DNA of 64,000 bases from Streptomyces sp. A3M-1-3 (GTDB taxonomy: Bacteria > Actinomycetota > Actinomycetes > Streptomycetales > Streptomycetaceae), in contig NZ_JANAVP010000005.1 in NCBI RefSeq assembly GCF_024213665.1, positions 103,927 through 167,926 on the forward strand, in the 5' to 3' direction. The notes beneath the pieces were generated by a model. That model was given only the letters and a program-made list of their open reading frames with translations, searched no databases and was not told the origin of the DNA. Shown here in pieces: positions 17,244 to 26,834 of this stretch (within the stretch, counting starts at the first letter, position 1; each line of letters begins with the position of its first letter). A program made the translations under genes and the position numbers.

Positions 17244-18077
17244 CTACTTCTTCGGCCTCGGCTCCGCCTCGATCGCGGTCGCGCCCAGTCCCTTGCCGTC
17301 TGCGGCGGTGAGGGACAGGGTGTGTCCGTCGATCTTGTACGTCGCCTTGCCCTCCAGGACGTGATGGAGGGCCCGCTCGGTCTCCATCACCGGGCCCGGG
17401 CACATCCTCCGCGTGGTCGCGAGGGTGCCGAAGGTGATCGTCGAACCGTCGACGGTCGCCTTGCCGGAGACGTTGTTGCAGCCGAGGTTGCCGCGGACGG
17501 TCCCGTCCTTGCCGAAGGTGAGCTGCGCCTTGCCGAGGACATCGGCGGGCAGGGAGGAGGCGGTACCGCCGTCGAGGAGCGAGTCGACGGCCCACTCGGG
17601 GCCTATCAGCTGCGCGGGCTTCTCCGGCTTCTCGGGCTTCGAGGTCAGCGCGATGGTGTCGCCCTGCTGGGTCGTCAGCGTGAGCTTGTCGCCCGCGAGC
17701 TTCGCCTTCAGCTCCCCGGCGAAGGCACGCGACAGCGCCGTCTCGAAGTTCTGCAGCTCCTTCTCGCAGCCGATCTCCGTGGACTGGCCGGCACCGACCG
17801 TGATCGAGTCGCCCTTGACCGTGACATCGGCGCCGAACTGGTTGCAGCCGAAGTTGCCGGAGGCGCGGCCCTTGGCGTCGATCTCGACATGGGCGCCGGC
17901 CGGGGCCTTCGCCTGCTTGCCGTTCACGGTCAGGCTGTCGACGTTCCACTTGACCCCGGTGACGGGCAGGGCCGTGTCGACGGAGGAACCGCCTCCGCCA
18001 CCGGCACCGGTTTCCGTGCCGCAGGCGGTGAGCGTGAGGAGGGCCAGGACAGCGGTGGTCATACGGAGCTTCTGCAT
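17244..18077 (-). CDS. Lipoprotein with two META domains
   Basis: 277 residues. A signal peptide ends in the lipobox LTAC (Cys 19), followed by a Gly-rich linker and two META (HslJ-type) domains. Each domain contains a SGNFGCNQF or RGNLGCNN element with paired cysteines. META lipoproteins are envelope proteins; the HslJ relative is linked to stress and novobiocin resistance, but the role here is not known. The gene lies between purF and the maleylpyruvate isomerase-like gene. Confidence 0.9.
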   Translation of the reverse strand: MQKLRMTTAVLALLTLTACGTETGAGGGGGSSVDTALPVTGVKWNVDSLTVNGKQAKAPAGAHVEIDAKGRASGNFGCNQFGADVTVKGDSITVGAGQSTEIGCEKELQNFETALSRAFAGELKAKLAGDKLTLTTQQGDTIALTSKPEKPEKPAQLIGPEWAVDSLLDGGTASSLPADVLGKAQLTFGKDGTVRGNLGCNNVSGKATVDGSTITFGTLATTRRMCPGPVMETERALHHVLEGKATYKIDGHTLSLTAADGKGLGATAIEAEPRPKK

Positions 18078-18135
18078 GGCACTGGGACGGTGCGGGTGGG
18101 GTTTCTGGTTCCATCCCGTCCGCCCGGTTTCATGA

Positions 18136-18918
18136 TCAGCCGAGGATCGGCAGCAGCCCGGACAGGTCCGCGCGTTCGCCGCTCGCGCTGACGGCCGCGG
18201 CCCCGACCGCCTCCTGCCATCCCGTACGTCCGGTGGCGAGCCGGATCCAAGTGAGCGGGTCGGTCTCGATAACATTCGGCGGGGTCCCGCGGGTGTGCCG
18301 CGGCCCCTCCACGCACTGCACGACCGCGTACGGCGGGACGCGCACCTCGACCGAGGCGCCGGGCGCCCTCAGGGCGAGGGCATCGGCGAGGAGGCGGGTG
18401 CAGGTGGCCAGGGCCTGCCGGTCGAAGGGGATCTCCAGCCCGGCGGCCCGGTTCAAGTCGTCGGTGTGGACGACGAGTTCGACAGTACGGGTGACCATGA
18501 AGTCGGCCAGCGTCATCGCCCCGACGCGCAGCGACAGGGGCCGCGTCGCAGGGGTCTGCGTCAGAGCCGCCGCGAGCCGGGCAGCGGACCGCTCGTACTG
18601 CGCCTCCAAGGGCTCGTCGAGGGAGAGTTCCTTGGCGACCTCGGAGATCCGCCGCGCCAGCCGGGCCGTCTCGAAGGGCCACTCCACGGCGGTGATCTCC
18701 GCCTTGACGGGCGCGGGCCGCTCGATGGCGTCGGCGAGGGAATCGATCACCCAGGCGATGTGCGCGGCCAGATCCCGTACCGTCCAGTCCCCGAGGTGGG
18801 TCGGGAGTGTGAGCTGGTCGGGGGTGAGGGTGGCCGCCGCTTCCCGTACGTGCCCGAACTGGGCGAGCACGGCGGCGCGGATCTTCGCGGAGTCGTACCG
18901 CCTGGTCTTGGGTGCCAT
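18136..18918 (-). CDS. Maleylpyruvate isomerase / sterol-carrier family protein
   Basis: 260 residues. The N-terminal half has the DinB-like four-helix fold typical of mycothiol-dependent maleylpyruvate isomerases, with GDWTVRDLAAHIAW carrying the metal-binding His, and ELVVHTDDLNRA later. The C-terminal part resembles a sterol-carrier (SCP2-like) fold (RVPPYAVVQ, and DPLTWIRLATGR). Such actinobacterial proteins are often annotated as sterol carrier family proteins. The reaction is unknown. It precedes the META lipoprotein by 58 bases on the same strand. Confidence 0.83.
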   Translation of the reverse strand: MAPKTRRYDSAKIRAAVLAQFGHVREAAATLTPDQLTLPTHLGDWTVRDLAAHIAWVIDSLADAIERPAPVKAEITAVEWPFETARLARRISEVAKELSLDEPLEAQYERSAARLAAALTQTPATRPLSLRVGAMTLADFMVTRTVELVVHTDDLNRAAGLEIPFDRQALATCTRLLADALALRAPGASVEVRVPPYAVVQCVEGPRHTRGTPPNVIETDPLTWIRLATGRTGWQEAVGAAAVSASGERADLSGLLPILG

Positions 18919-18935
18919 GCGGGGAGTGTGCCCGA

Positions 18936-20174
18936 TCAGTCGCCGCCCCCGCAGCCGCCGCCGCAACTGCTGCAGCTGCTGCAACTGCTGCTGGAGCCGC
19001 ATCCCGAACCGCCGGAGGACGCATCGGCACGGCGGGCCGCCGCCTTCTCGCGCTCCTGGACGGTGTAGGAGGTGCCGGCCGGGCTCCACCGGCCGAGGCT
19101 GTTGCGCCGGACCGCGAGCAGCGGGACTGCCGTGACGGAGGAGGCGATGAGGCTGCCGCTGTCGTAGGCGGCGTACTCGAGGACGAGCTCGGCGCCTTCG
19201 CAGGGGACGCCGTACAGGATCGCTTCGAAGGGCTCGCCGAACTGGTTGATGTCGTGGTGTTCGGAGCGCAGCCGCGCCTCCTCCCCGCCGACGAGGACCC
19301 TGACCCGGTCCTCGGTGTCCTCGAACCGGTCGCGGTACGCGATCAGCGGCCGCCCGGTGACGGTACGGGCGTCCGGGTACAGCCAGATGTGGCACAGGGC
19401 GTCGGCGCGGAGGCCGACCCGCAGCACGGGCTGCGGCCCGGTGTGCAGCCGCCGGGCGGCGAGGCGTGCCGTGATGCCACGGCCGAGCAGCGGGGTGCCG
19501 GGGATGAGCAGCAGCATGGCGAAGACCTGCTGGCCGGTGGCGTCGTACGGGTCGGGGGTGTGGTGCGCCCGCAGATCCTGGACGAGGCCCCAGAGAAGCA
19601 GCGCGGCGGCGGCGAGACACAGCCCGTCCCCGGCCAGGATCAGCCACCGGCCTCGGCGGCGATGGCCTTCGGGGAGCTTCTCCGGGAGCGGGCTGCGGGC
19701 CTTCCCGGCCGCGGCGAGGGCCAGTTCGCGCTGGCGGCGGCGGGACCGCAGGCGCAGCAGGGCGCCGGTGAACGCCCACGCGGAGAGCGCGGCGACCAGC
19801 CACACGCCGGCCCGGCCCGCGCTGTCGGAGGCGTCGAGTTCGTGCAGGGAGAGGACCGTGAACAGTCCGAGCACGGGCGCGGAGACCAGGACCGCGGCGG
19901 GCAGGAAGCGGAACCAGAGGGGCAGGGTGACCAGGAGGACGGCTTCGGGATAGCCGCGCCAGGTGGTGCCGAGCAGGGCGGCTTCGGGTGCGTTCCAGCC
20001 GAGCAGGACGGCCGCGGCGAGGACCAGGGGCGCGAGGACCCAGCCGCCGGCGACCGGGGCGAAGAGGGCGGGAGTGCAGGCTTTGAGCCAGCGCTCGGCG
20101 TCGGCGATGTCCCAGGCCGGGGCGCCCCCCTGGGGTATCGCGGCGTCGGGCAGGTACTTGACGTGTTCGGTCAC
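18936..20174 (-). CDS. Multipass membrane protein with Ser/Cys/Gly tail
   Basis: 412 residues, unknown function. A soluble N-terminal 35 residues (with YLPDAAIPQGG) is followed by hydrophobic segments near 40-60, 75-95, 120-140 and around 185-235. A soluble domain of about 150 residues (DALCHIWLYPDART, VLVGGEEARLRSEHHD) comes next. The last 27 residues are almost entirely Ser, Cys and Gly, including CSSCSSCGGGCGGG. The GTG at 20174 is preferred over the ATG at 20225 because an extended hairpin lies at 20192-20225. Confidence 0.75.
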   Translation of the reverse strand: MTEHVKYLPDAAIPQGGAPAWDIADAERWLKACTPALFAPVAGGWVLAPLVLAAAVLLGWNAPEAALLGTTWRGYPEAVLLVTLPLWFRFLPAAVLVSAPVLGLFTVLSLHELDASDSAGRAGVWLVAALSAWAFTGALLRLRSRRRQRELALAAAGKARSPLPEKLPEGHRRRGRWLILAGDGLCLAAAALLLWGLVQDLRAHHTPDPYDATGQQVFAMLLLIPGTPLLGRGITARLAARRLHTGPQPVLRVGLRADALCHIWLYPDARTVTGRPLIAYRDRFEDTEDRVRVLVGGEEARLRSEHHDINQFGEPFEAILYGVPCEGAELVLEYAAYDSGSLIASSVTAVPLLAVRRNSLGRWSPAGTSYTVQEREKAAARRADASSGGSGCGSSSSCSSCSSCGGGCGGGD

Positions 20175-20191
20175 GGCGTCAGTATGCGGAC

Positions 20192-20225
20192 GTGCCCCCG
20201 CAGTTCCGAAGAGCTGCGGGGGCAC
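20192..20225 (-). terminator. Hairpin after purL, probable terminator
   Basis: Twelve-base stem GTGCCCCCGCAG / CTGCGGGGGCAC with a 10-base loop, 38 bases beyond the purL stop. There is no U-tract, so its strength is uncertain. Confidence 0.65.
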
Positions 20226-20262
20226 GGAATCGCTACAACCGCTTAGGTCTGGCCTAGGCGGC

Positions 20263-22508
<2,246 letters not shown>

Positions 22509-22512
<4 letters not shown>

Positions 22513-23189
22513 GCGTTGACCAGCTTCTTCAGGATCGAGGTGAAGAATCCGAGGCCGTCGGTACGGCCCGTACCGACCAGCGGCTCGACGGCGTGCTCGG
22601 GGTGCGGCATGAGGCCGACGATGTTGCCCGCCGCGTTGGTGATGCCGGCGATGTCACGCAGCGAGCCGTTGGGATTGCCGTCCAGGTAGCGGAAGGCGAC
22701 CCGGCCCTCGGCCTCGAGCTCGTCGAGGACGCGCTCGTCGGCGACGTACCGGCCGTCGATGTTCTTGAGCGGTACGGAGATCTCCTGGCCGGCCGAGTAG
22801 TCGGCGGTCCAGGCGGTTCCGGCCGTCTCCACCCGCAGCTTCTGGTCGCGGCAGATGAAGTGCAGGTGGTTGTTGCGGAGCATCGCGCCGGGTAGCAGGT
22901 GCGACTCGGTCAGCACCTGGAAGCCGTTGCAGATGCCGAGGACCGGCATACCGCCCCTGGCCTGCTCGATGATCGTCTCCATCACCGGCGAGAAGCGGGA
23001 GATGGCCCCGGCGCGCAGGTAGTCACCGTAGGAGAAGCCGCCGGCCAGGACGACCGCGTCGACCTGCTTGAGGTCCTTGTCGCGGTGCCACAGCGAGACG
23101 GGCTCGGCGCCCGCGATACGGACGGCACGAAGGCTGTCCCGGTCGTCGAGCGTGCCGGGGAAGGTGACGACGCCGATGCGCGCGGTCAC
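22509..23189 (-). CDS. purQ: Phosphoribosylformylglycinamidine synthase glutaminase PurQ
   Basis: 226 residues, class I glutamine amidotransferase supplying ammonia to PurL. The nucleophile motif [13 protein letters not shown], the oxyanion region [13 protein letters not shown] and the C-terminal MPHPEHA (catalytic His/Glu) are all visible. The GTG at 23189 overlaps the purS stop (GTGA). Usual length and intact. Confidence 0.98.
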
Positions 23190-23431
23190 GACTCCACCTT
23201 GACGACGAAGTCTTCGATGACGGTGTTGGCGAGGAACGTTTCGGCCATCTCGTGGATGCGGGCGAGGGCGGTCTCGTCGACCGGTCCCTCCACCTCGAGC
23301 TCGAAGCGCTTCCCCTGGCGGACGTCGGCGATTCCCTCGAAGCCCAGGCGCGGCAGTGCACGCTGCACCGCCTGGCCCTGGGGGTCGAGGATCTCCGGCT
23401 TGAGCATGACGTCGACTACGACGCGTGCCAC
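23186..23431 (-). CDS. purS: Phosphoribosylformylglycinamidine synthase subunit PurS
   Basis: 81 residues, the small dimeric scaffold of the PurSQL complex, with [12 protein letters not shown] and VRQGKRFEL. The GTG at 23431 is chosen because GGGAG lies five bases upstream; the GTG two codons earlier overlaps that site. First gene of purSQL. A short palindrome (23490-23505) lies about 60 bases upstream. Confidence 0.96.
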   Translation of the reverse strand: MARVVVDVMLKPEILDPQGQAVQRALPRLGFEGIADVRQGKRFELEVEGPVDETALARIHEMAETFLANTVIEDFVVKVES

Positions 23432-23489
23432 TGGCACTCCCGTGGTGGTTTGGTGCGAAGGCGGTTCCTTCAGAGTACCCGGCCCAAAA

Positions 23490-23505
23490 ATCTACGCGGG
23501 TAGAT
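23490..23505. promoter_or_regulatory. Palindrome between purS and the Lsr2 paralogue gene
   Basis: ATCTAC-gcgg-GTAGAT, a perfect 6-base inverted repeat in an AT-richer intergenic region shared by divergent genes. Candidate operator for purSQL, for the Lsr2 gene, or both. No cognate regulator can be named. Confidence 0.4.
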
Positions 23506-23703
23506 ATCCAGGCCGGCGTCAGAAAAAATTCACCCGGCCCCGATTGCGAGGGGACACGCTGGCGTAATTAAATGGGCTTCACCAGGCAATGGTTTTAGCT
23601 GTACAAAGGAATCCGCAGAAAAGACGGATTGATCCGAAACAGCCATACAGTCGACATCGCCGCACGTCAGCGCGGTGAGGTCGCATCGAAGGGACCGATA
23701 TCC

Positions 23704-24021
23704 GTGGCGCAGCGCGTAGTAGTCACGCTCTCCGACGACATCGATGGCGGAGAAGCGGCGGAAACGGTTGTCTTCGGCCTCGACGGGAAGTCGTACGAGA
23801 TCGACCTCAATCTCTCCAATGCAAAGAAACTGCGCAAGAGCCTCGCGCCCTACGTCGAGGCCGGCCGCAGGCAGTCCCGGTCCGGGAAGGCGTACAAGCA
23901 CACCGCGCTCGCGCCGGACCCGGCGGTGGTCCGCGCCTGGGCCCGCTCGAACCAGTTCGACGTGCCCCCGCGCGGCCGGATCCCGAAGGCGGTCTACGAG
24001 GCCTACAACGCGGCCCACTGA
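23704..24021 (+). CDS. Lsr2-family nucleoid-associated protein
   Basis: 105 residues with both Lsr2 halves. The N-terminal dimerisation segment is VVVTLSDDIDGGEAAETV then LDGKSYEIDLN; the C-terminal DNA-binding domain has VRAWARSNQFDVPPRGRIP, including the RGR-type AT-hook-like minor-groove motif. Lsr2 silences AT-rich, often horizontally acquired DNA in actinobacteria. The position beside purS suggests the second paralogue (LsrL) rather than main Lsr2; this is from memory. The GTG at 23704 follows GAAGGGA. The upstream region is AT-rich. Confidence 0.92.
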   Translation: MAQRVVVTLSDDIDGGEAAETVVFGLDGKSYEIDLNLSNAKKLRKSLAPYVEAGRRQSRSGKAYKHTALAPDPAVVRAWARSNQFDVPPRGRIPKAVYEAYNAAH

Positions 24022-24111
24022 GAACCGACTTGCATTGCACCCCCGCCGGTCGGCTAGAGTCTGGAGCACGCCGAGGGGCGAGGCCGAAGGGCCGGACCTC
24101 GCGGGAGTCAT

Positions 24112-24183
24112 GCGGGTGTAGTTCAGTAGCAGAACATCCCCCTTCCAGGGGGAAGGCGCAGTGTGCAATTCCTGTCACCCGCT
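24112..24183 (+). tRNA. tRNA-Gly (anticodon UCC) with atypical D- and T-arms
   Basis: 72 bases. Acceptor GCGGGTG / CACCCGC, D-stem GTTC / GAAC, and anticodon stem TCCCC / GGGGA with loop CTTCCAG (UCC). The D-loop is AGTAGCA, lacking G18G19, and the T-region reads CAGTGTGCAATTCCTGT, without the TTCRA consensus and with a weak stem. It remains recognisable as glycine-specific. Confidence 0.85.
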
Positions 24184-24262
24184 CTGCATCGCCTTACCGT
24201 CCACCTGGGTGGATCAGGTAGAGTGGTGTTCGCACCGACCAGTGAGAGCTGGTGGGGAGTAT

Positions 24263-24335
24263 GCGGACGTGGCTCAGTTGGTAGAGCATCACCTTGCCAA
24301 GGTGAGGGTCGCGAGTTCGAATCTCGTCGTCCGCT
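24263..24335 (+). tRNA. tRNA-Gly (anticodon GCC), copy 1
   Basis: 73-base canonical cloverleaf. GCGGACG / CGTCCGC, loop TTGCCAA (GCC), T-loop GTTCGAATC. Identical to 25693-25765. Confidence 0.97.
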
Positions 24336-24343
24336 CAAGAGGA

Positions 24344-24374
24344 GAAGGCCCCGGTCATTGCGACCGGGGCCTTC
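24344..24374 (+). terminator. Terminator after tRNA-Gly copy 1
   Basis: Thirteen-base stem GAAGGCCCCGGTC / GACCGGGGCCTTC with a 5-base loop, followed by TTCG. Confidence 0.8.
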
Positions 24375-24469
24375 TTCGTGCCCGTAGCTGTGTGAGCGAT
24401 GACATTTGTCATGAGCACTGATGACAGCGCGCACTGCTCCACGGCACGCGGCGGCGGAAGCCTTGAGTC

Positions 24470-25060
24470 ATGGACAGCGACAAGTACGTGATCGAGGCCG
24501 AGGGGCTCCGGCGCAGCTACGCCGGCGGCTTCGAGGCCGTCCGGGACATCTCCTTCTCCGTGGCGCGCGGCGAGCTGTTCGCGCTGCTGGGCACGAACGG
24601 CGCCGGCAAGACCTCCACCGTCGAACTGCTGGAGGGGCTGGCCCGGCCGAGCGGCGGCACCGTACGGGTGCTCGGCCACGACCCGTACAGCGAACGCGCG
24701 CAGGTGCGTCCGCGCATGGGCGTGATGCTTCAGGAGGGCGGTTTCCCCTCCGAACTGACCGTCGCGGAGACCGTGCGGATGTGGGCCGGCTGTACGAGCG
24801 GGGCCCGGCCGGCCGGCGAGGTGCTGGAGGCCGTCGGGCTCGCCAGGCGGGCCGGCGTACGAATCAAGCAGCTGTCCGGCGGCGAGAAGCGGCGGCTGGA
24901 CCTCGCGCTGGCCCTGCTCGGCCGCCCCGAGGTGCTCTTCCTCGACGAGCCGACCACGGGCCTGGACGTCGAGGGCCGGCGCGAGACGTGGGAGCTGGTG
25001 CGCGCGCTGCGGGACGGCGGTACGACGGTGGTGCTGACCACGCACTACCTGGAGGAGGCC
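24470..25060 (+). pseudogene. ABC transporter ATPase, 3'-truncated
   Basis: The first 195 or so codons encode a complete ABC ATPase core: GTNGAGKTS (Walker A), the Q-loop MLQEGG, signature LSGGEKRR, Walker B VLFLDEPTTGLD and the H-loop in TTHYLEEAD. Homology stops right after this point, where the CcmA/DrrA-type proteins have a C-terminal region of about 100 residues. The frame stays open to 25714, but only as the shadow of the response-regulator fragment that follows in another frame. No permease gene is present. I treat it as the 5' remnant of a drug- or lipid-exporting ABC gene after a deletion. Confidence 0.8.
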
Positions 25061-25112
25061 GACCTGCCTGCTGAACTGGACGGCGCGAGCGGGGTGTTGG
25101 CGGCCGCCGGGG

Positions 25113-25670
25113 CTCGCCGCGCTGCTCGGGCTCGAGGACGATCTGGTGGTCGTCGCCGAGGCCGCCTCCGGGCCAGAGGCGCTCGCGATGGCGCGGGCGC
25201 ACCGGCCGGACGTGGCGGTGCTGGATCTGCAGATGCCGGGCGCCGACGGTGTGAGTGTCGCCACATCGCTGGGGCGCGAACTGCCGGAGTGCCACTGCAT
25301 GATCGTCACCGGTCACGGCCGCCCCGGGCATCTGAAGCGGGCGCTCGCTGTGGGAGTGCGGGGGTTTGTACCCAAGACAGTGTCGGCGCAGCGGCTGGCC
25401 GAGATCATCCGGACCGTGTACGCCGGAGGGCGTTATGTGGACCCGGAGTTGGCGGCCGACGCGATCAGTGCCGGGGACTCGCCGCTGACCGCGCGCGAGG
25501 CCGAGGTGCTGGAACTGGCGGCGGACGGGGCGCCCATCGCGGGGATCGCCGAGCGGGCGGCGCTGTCCCAGGGAACCGTCCGGAACTACCTCTCCTCGGC
25601 CGTGTCGAAGGTGGGGGCGGAGAACCGGCACACGGCGGTGCGCCTCGCTCGCGAGCGAGGTTGGGTATAG
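25113..25670 (+). pseudogene. NarL-type response regulator, 5'-truncated
   Basis: About 185 codons corresponding to a NarL/DesR-type response regulator from just after the first receiver helix (LAALLGLEDDL) to the end. It has the phospho-acceptor Asp in VAVLDLQMPG, the conserved Lys in FVPKTVS and a full LuxR-type helix-turn-helix (LTAREAEVLELAADG, then GTVRNYLSS). The N-terminal acidic pocket is absent. A GTG at 25146 could start translation, but the product would lack part of the receiver. It abuts the ABC fragment, so a deletion removed the permease, the sensor kinase and both gene ends. Confidence 0.78.
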
Positions 25671-25692
25671 TGGTCTCCGCGCTACGGCGCAT

Positions 25693-25765
25693 GCGGACGT
25701 GGCTCAGTTGGTAGAGCATCACCTTGCCAAGGTGAGGGTCGCGAGTTCGAATCTCGTCGTCCGCT
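25693..25765 (+). tRNA. tRNA-Gly (anticodon GCC), copy 2
   Basis: 73 bases, identical to copy 1 at 24263-24335. The two copies bracket the decayed ABC/response-regulator locus as direct repeats. Confidence 0.97.
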
Positions 25766-25776
25766 CTTGCGAATGA

Positions 25777-25810
25777 CGAAGCCCCCGGTCGATTCCGACC
25801 GGGGGCTTCG
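25777..25810. terminator. Terminator between tRNA-Gly and purC
   Basis: Fourteen-base stem CGAAGCCCCCGGTC / GACCGGGGGCTTCG with a 6-base loop, lying between convergent units. Confidence 0.85.
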
Positions 25811-25820
25811 TCGTGTCCCG

Positions 25821-26720
25821 CTACGACCAGGGGAGCCCGGTGAGGCGCTCGTACGCCTCCAGGTACTTGGCCCGGGTCGCGTCCACGATCTCCTGCGGGA
25901 GCGCGGGCGGCGGCTGCTCGCTCCGGCGGTCCCAGCCGGAGGCGGGGGACGTGAGCCAGTCGCGTACGTACTGCTTGTCGTACGACGGCTGCGCGTGGCC
26001 CGGCTCCCAGGTGGCGGCCGGCCAGAAGCGCGAGGAGTCGGGGGTCAGCACCTCGTCGGCGATGATCAGGTGTTCGCCGTCGAAGCCGAACTCGAACTTC
26101 GTGTCGGCGAGGATGATGCCGCGGTCGCGCGCGATGTCGCGGGCCCGGCCGTACACGGCGAGCGTCGTCTGGCGCAGGTGGGCGGCGGTCTCCGCGCCGA
26201 CCTGGCGGGCCACCTCCTCGTACGGCACGTTCTCGTCGTGGTCGCCGACGGCGGCCTTGGTGGCGGGCGTGAAGATCGGCGCCGGCAGCTCGGAGCCGTC
26301 CACCAGGCCCTCGGGGAGGGCGAGGCCGCAGACCGTACGCGACTCCTGGTACTCGGCGAGGCCGGAGCCGGTGAGGTAGCCGCGGGCGACGCACTCGACC
26401 GGGACCATCCGCAGCGACTGGCAGACCAGCGTGCGGCCGGCCCAGTCGGCGGGCGCCCCGGCGGGCAGCTCGGTGCTGATCACGTGGTTGGGGACGAGGT
26501 CCGCGAGCTGGTCGAACCACCACTGCGAGAGCTGGGTCAGGACCCGGCCCTTGTCGGGGATCTCGGTGGGCAGCACCCAGTCGTAGGCGGAGATACGGTC
26601 ACTGGCGACCATCACGAGGTCGCCCGCCTCGTTCTGGTACAGGTCGCGCACCTTGCCGGTGTGCAGGTGTACCAGGCCCGGGACCTCGAGGGGTTCGGGC
26701 TTTTCGACGAATCCGGACAC
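25821..26720 (-). CDS. purC: Phosphoribosylaminoimidazole-succinocarboxamide synthase
   Basis: 299 residues, SAICAR synthase, joining CAIR and aspartate with ATP. It shows GKVRDLYQ, ASDRISAYDWVLPTEIPDKG, VPVECVARGYLTGSG and ADTKFEFGF, and the EVLTPDSSRFW catalytic segment. The GTG at 26720 follows GGGGAGGAACC. Usual length for the actinobacterial long form. It is separate from the other pur genes, so regulation would need its own promoter in the 114-base gap upstream. Confidence 0.97.
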   Translation of the reverse strand: MSGFVEKPEPLEVPGLVHLHTGKVRDLYQNEAGDLVMVASDRISAYDWVLPTEIPDKGRVLTQLSQWWFDQLADLVPNHVISTELPAGAPADWAGRTLVCQSLRMVPVECVARGYLTGSGLAEYQESRTVCGLALPEGLVDGSELPAPIFTPATKAAVGDHDENVPYEEVARQVGAETAAHLRQTTLAVYGRARDIARDRGIILADTKFEFGFDGEHLIIADEVLTPDSSRFWPAATWEPGHAQPSYDKQYVRDWLTSPASGWDRRSEQPPPALPQEIVDATRAKYLEAYERLTGLPWS

Positions 26721-26834
26721 GGTTCCTCCCCGTGGTTCTGTCCAATCGCATCGATTCTCCCGTACGCGGTGCGCGGCGGCCCGGTCAGGGTCGGCCGGGG
26801 CGGCCACGGGTCGCCCCGGTCTCACCCGGTCCGC

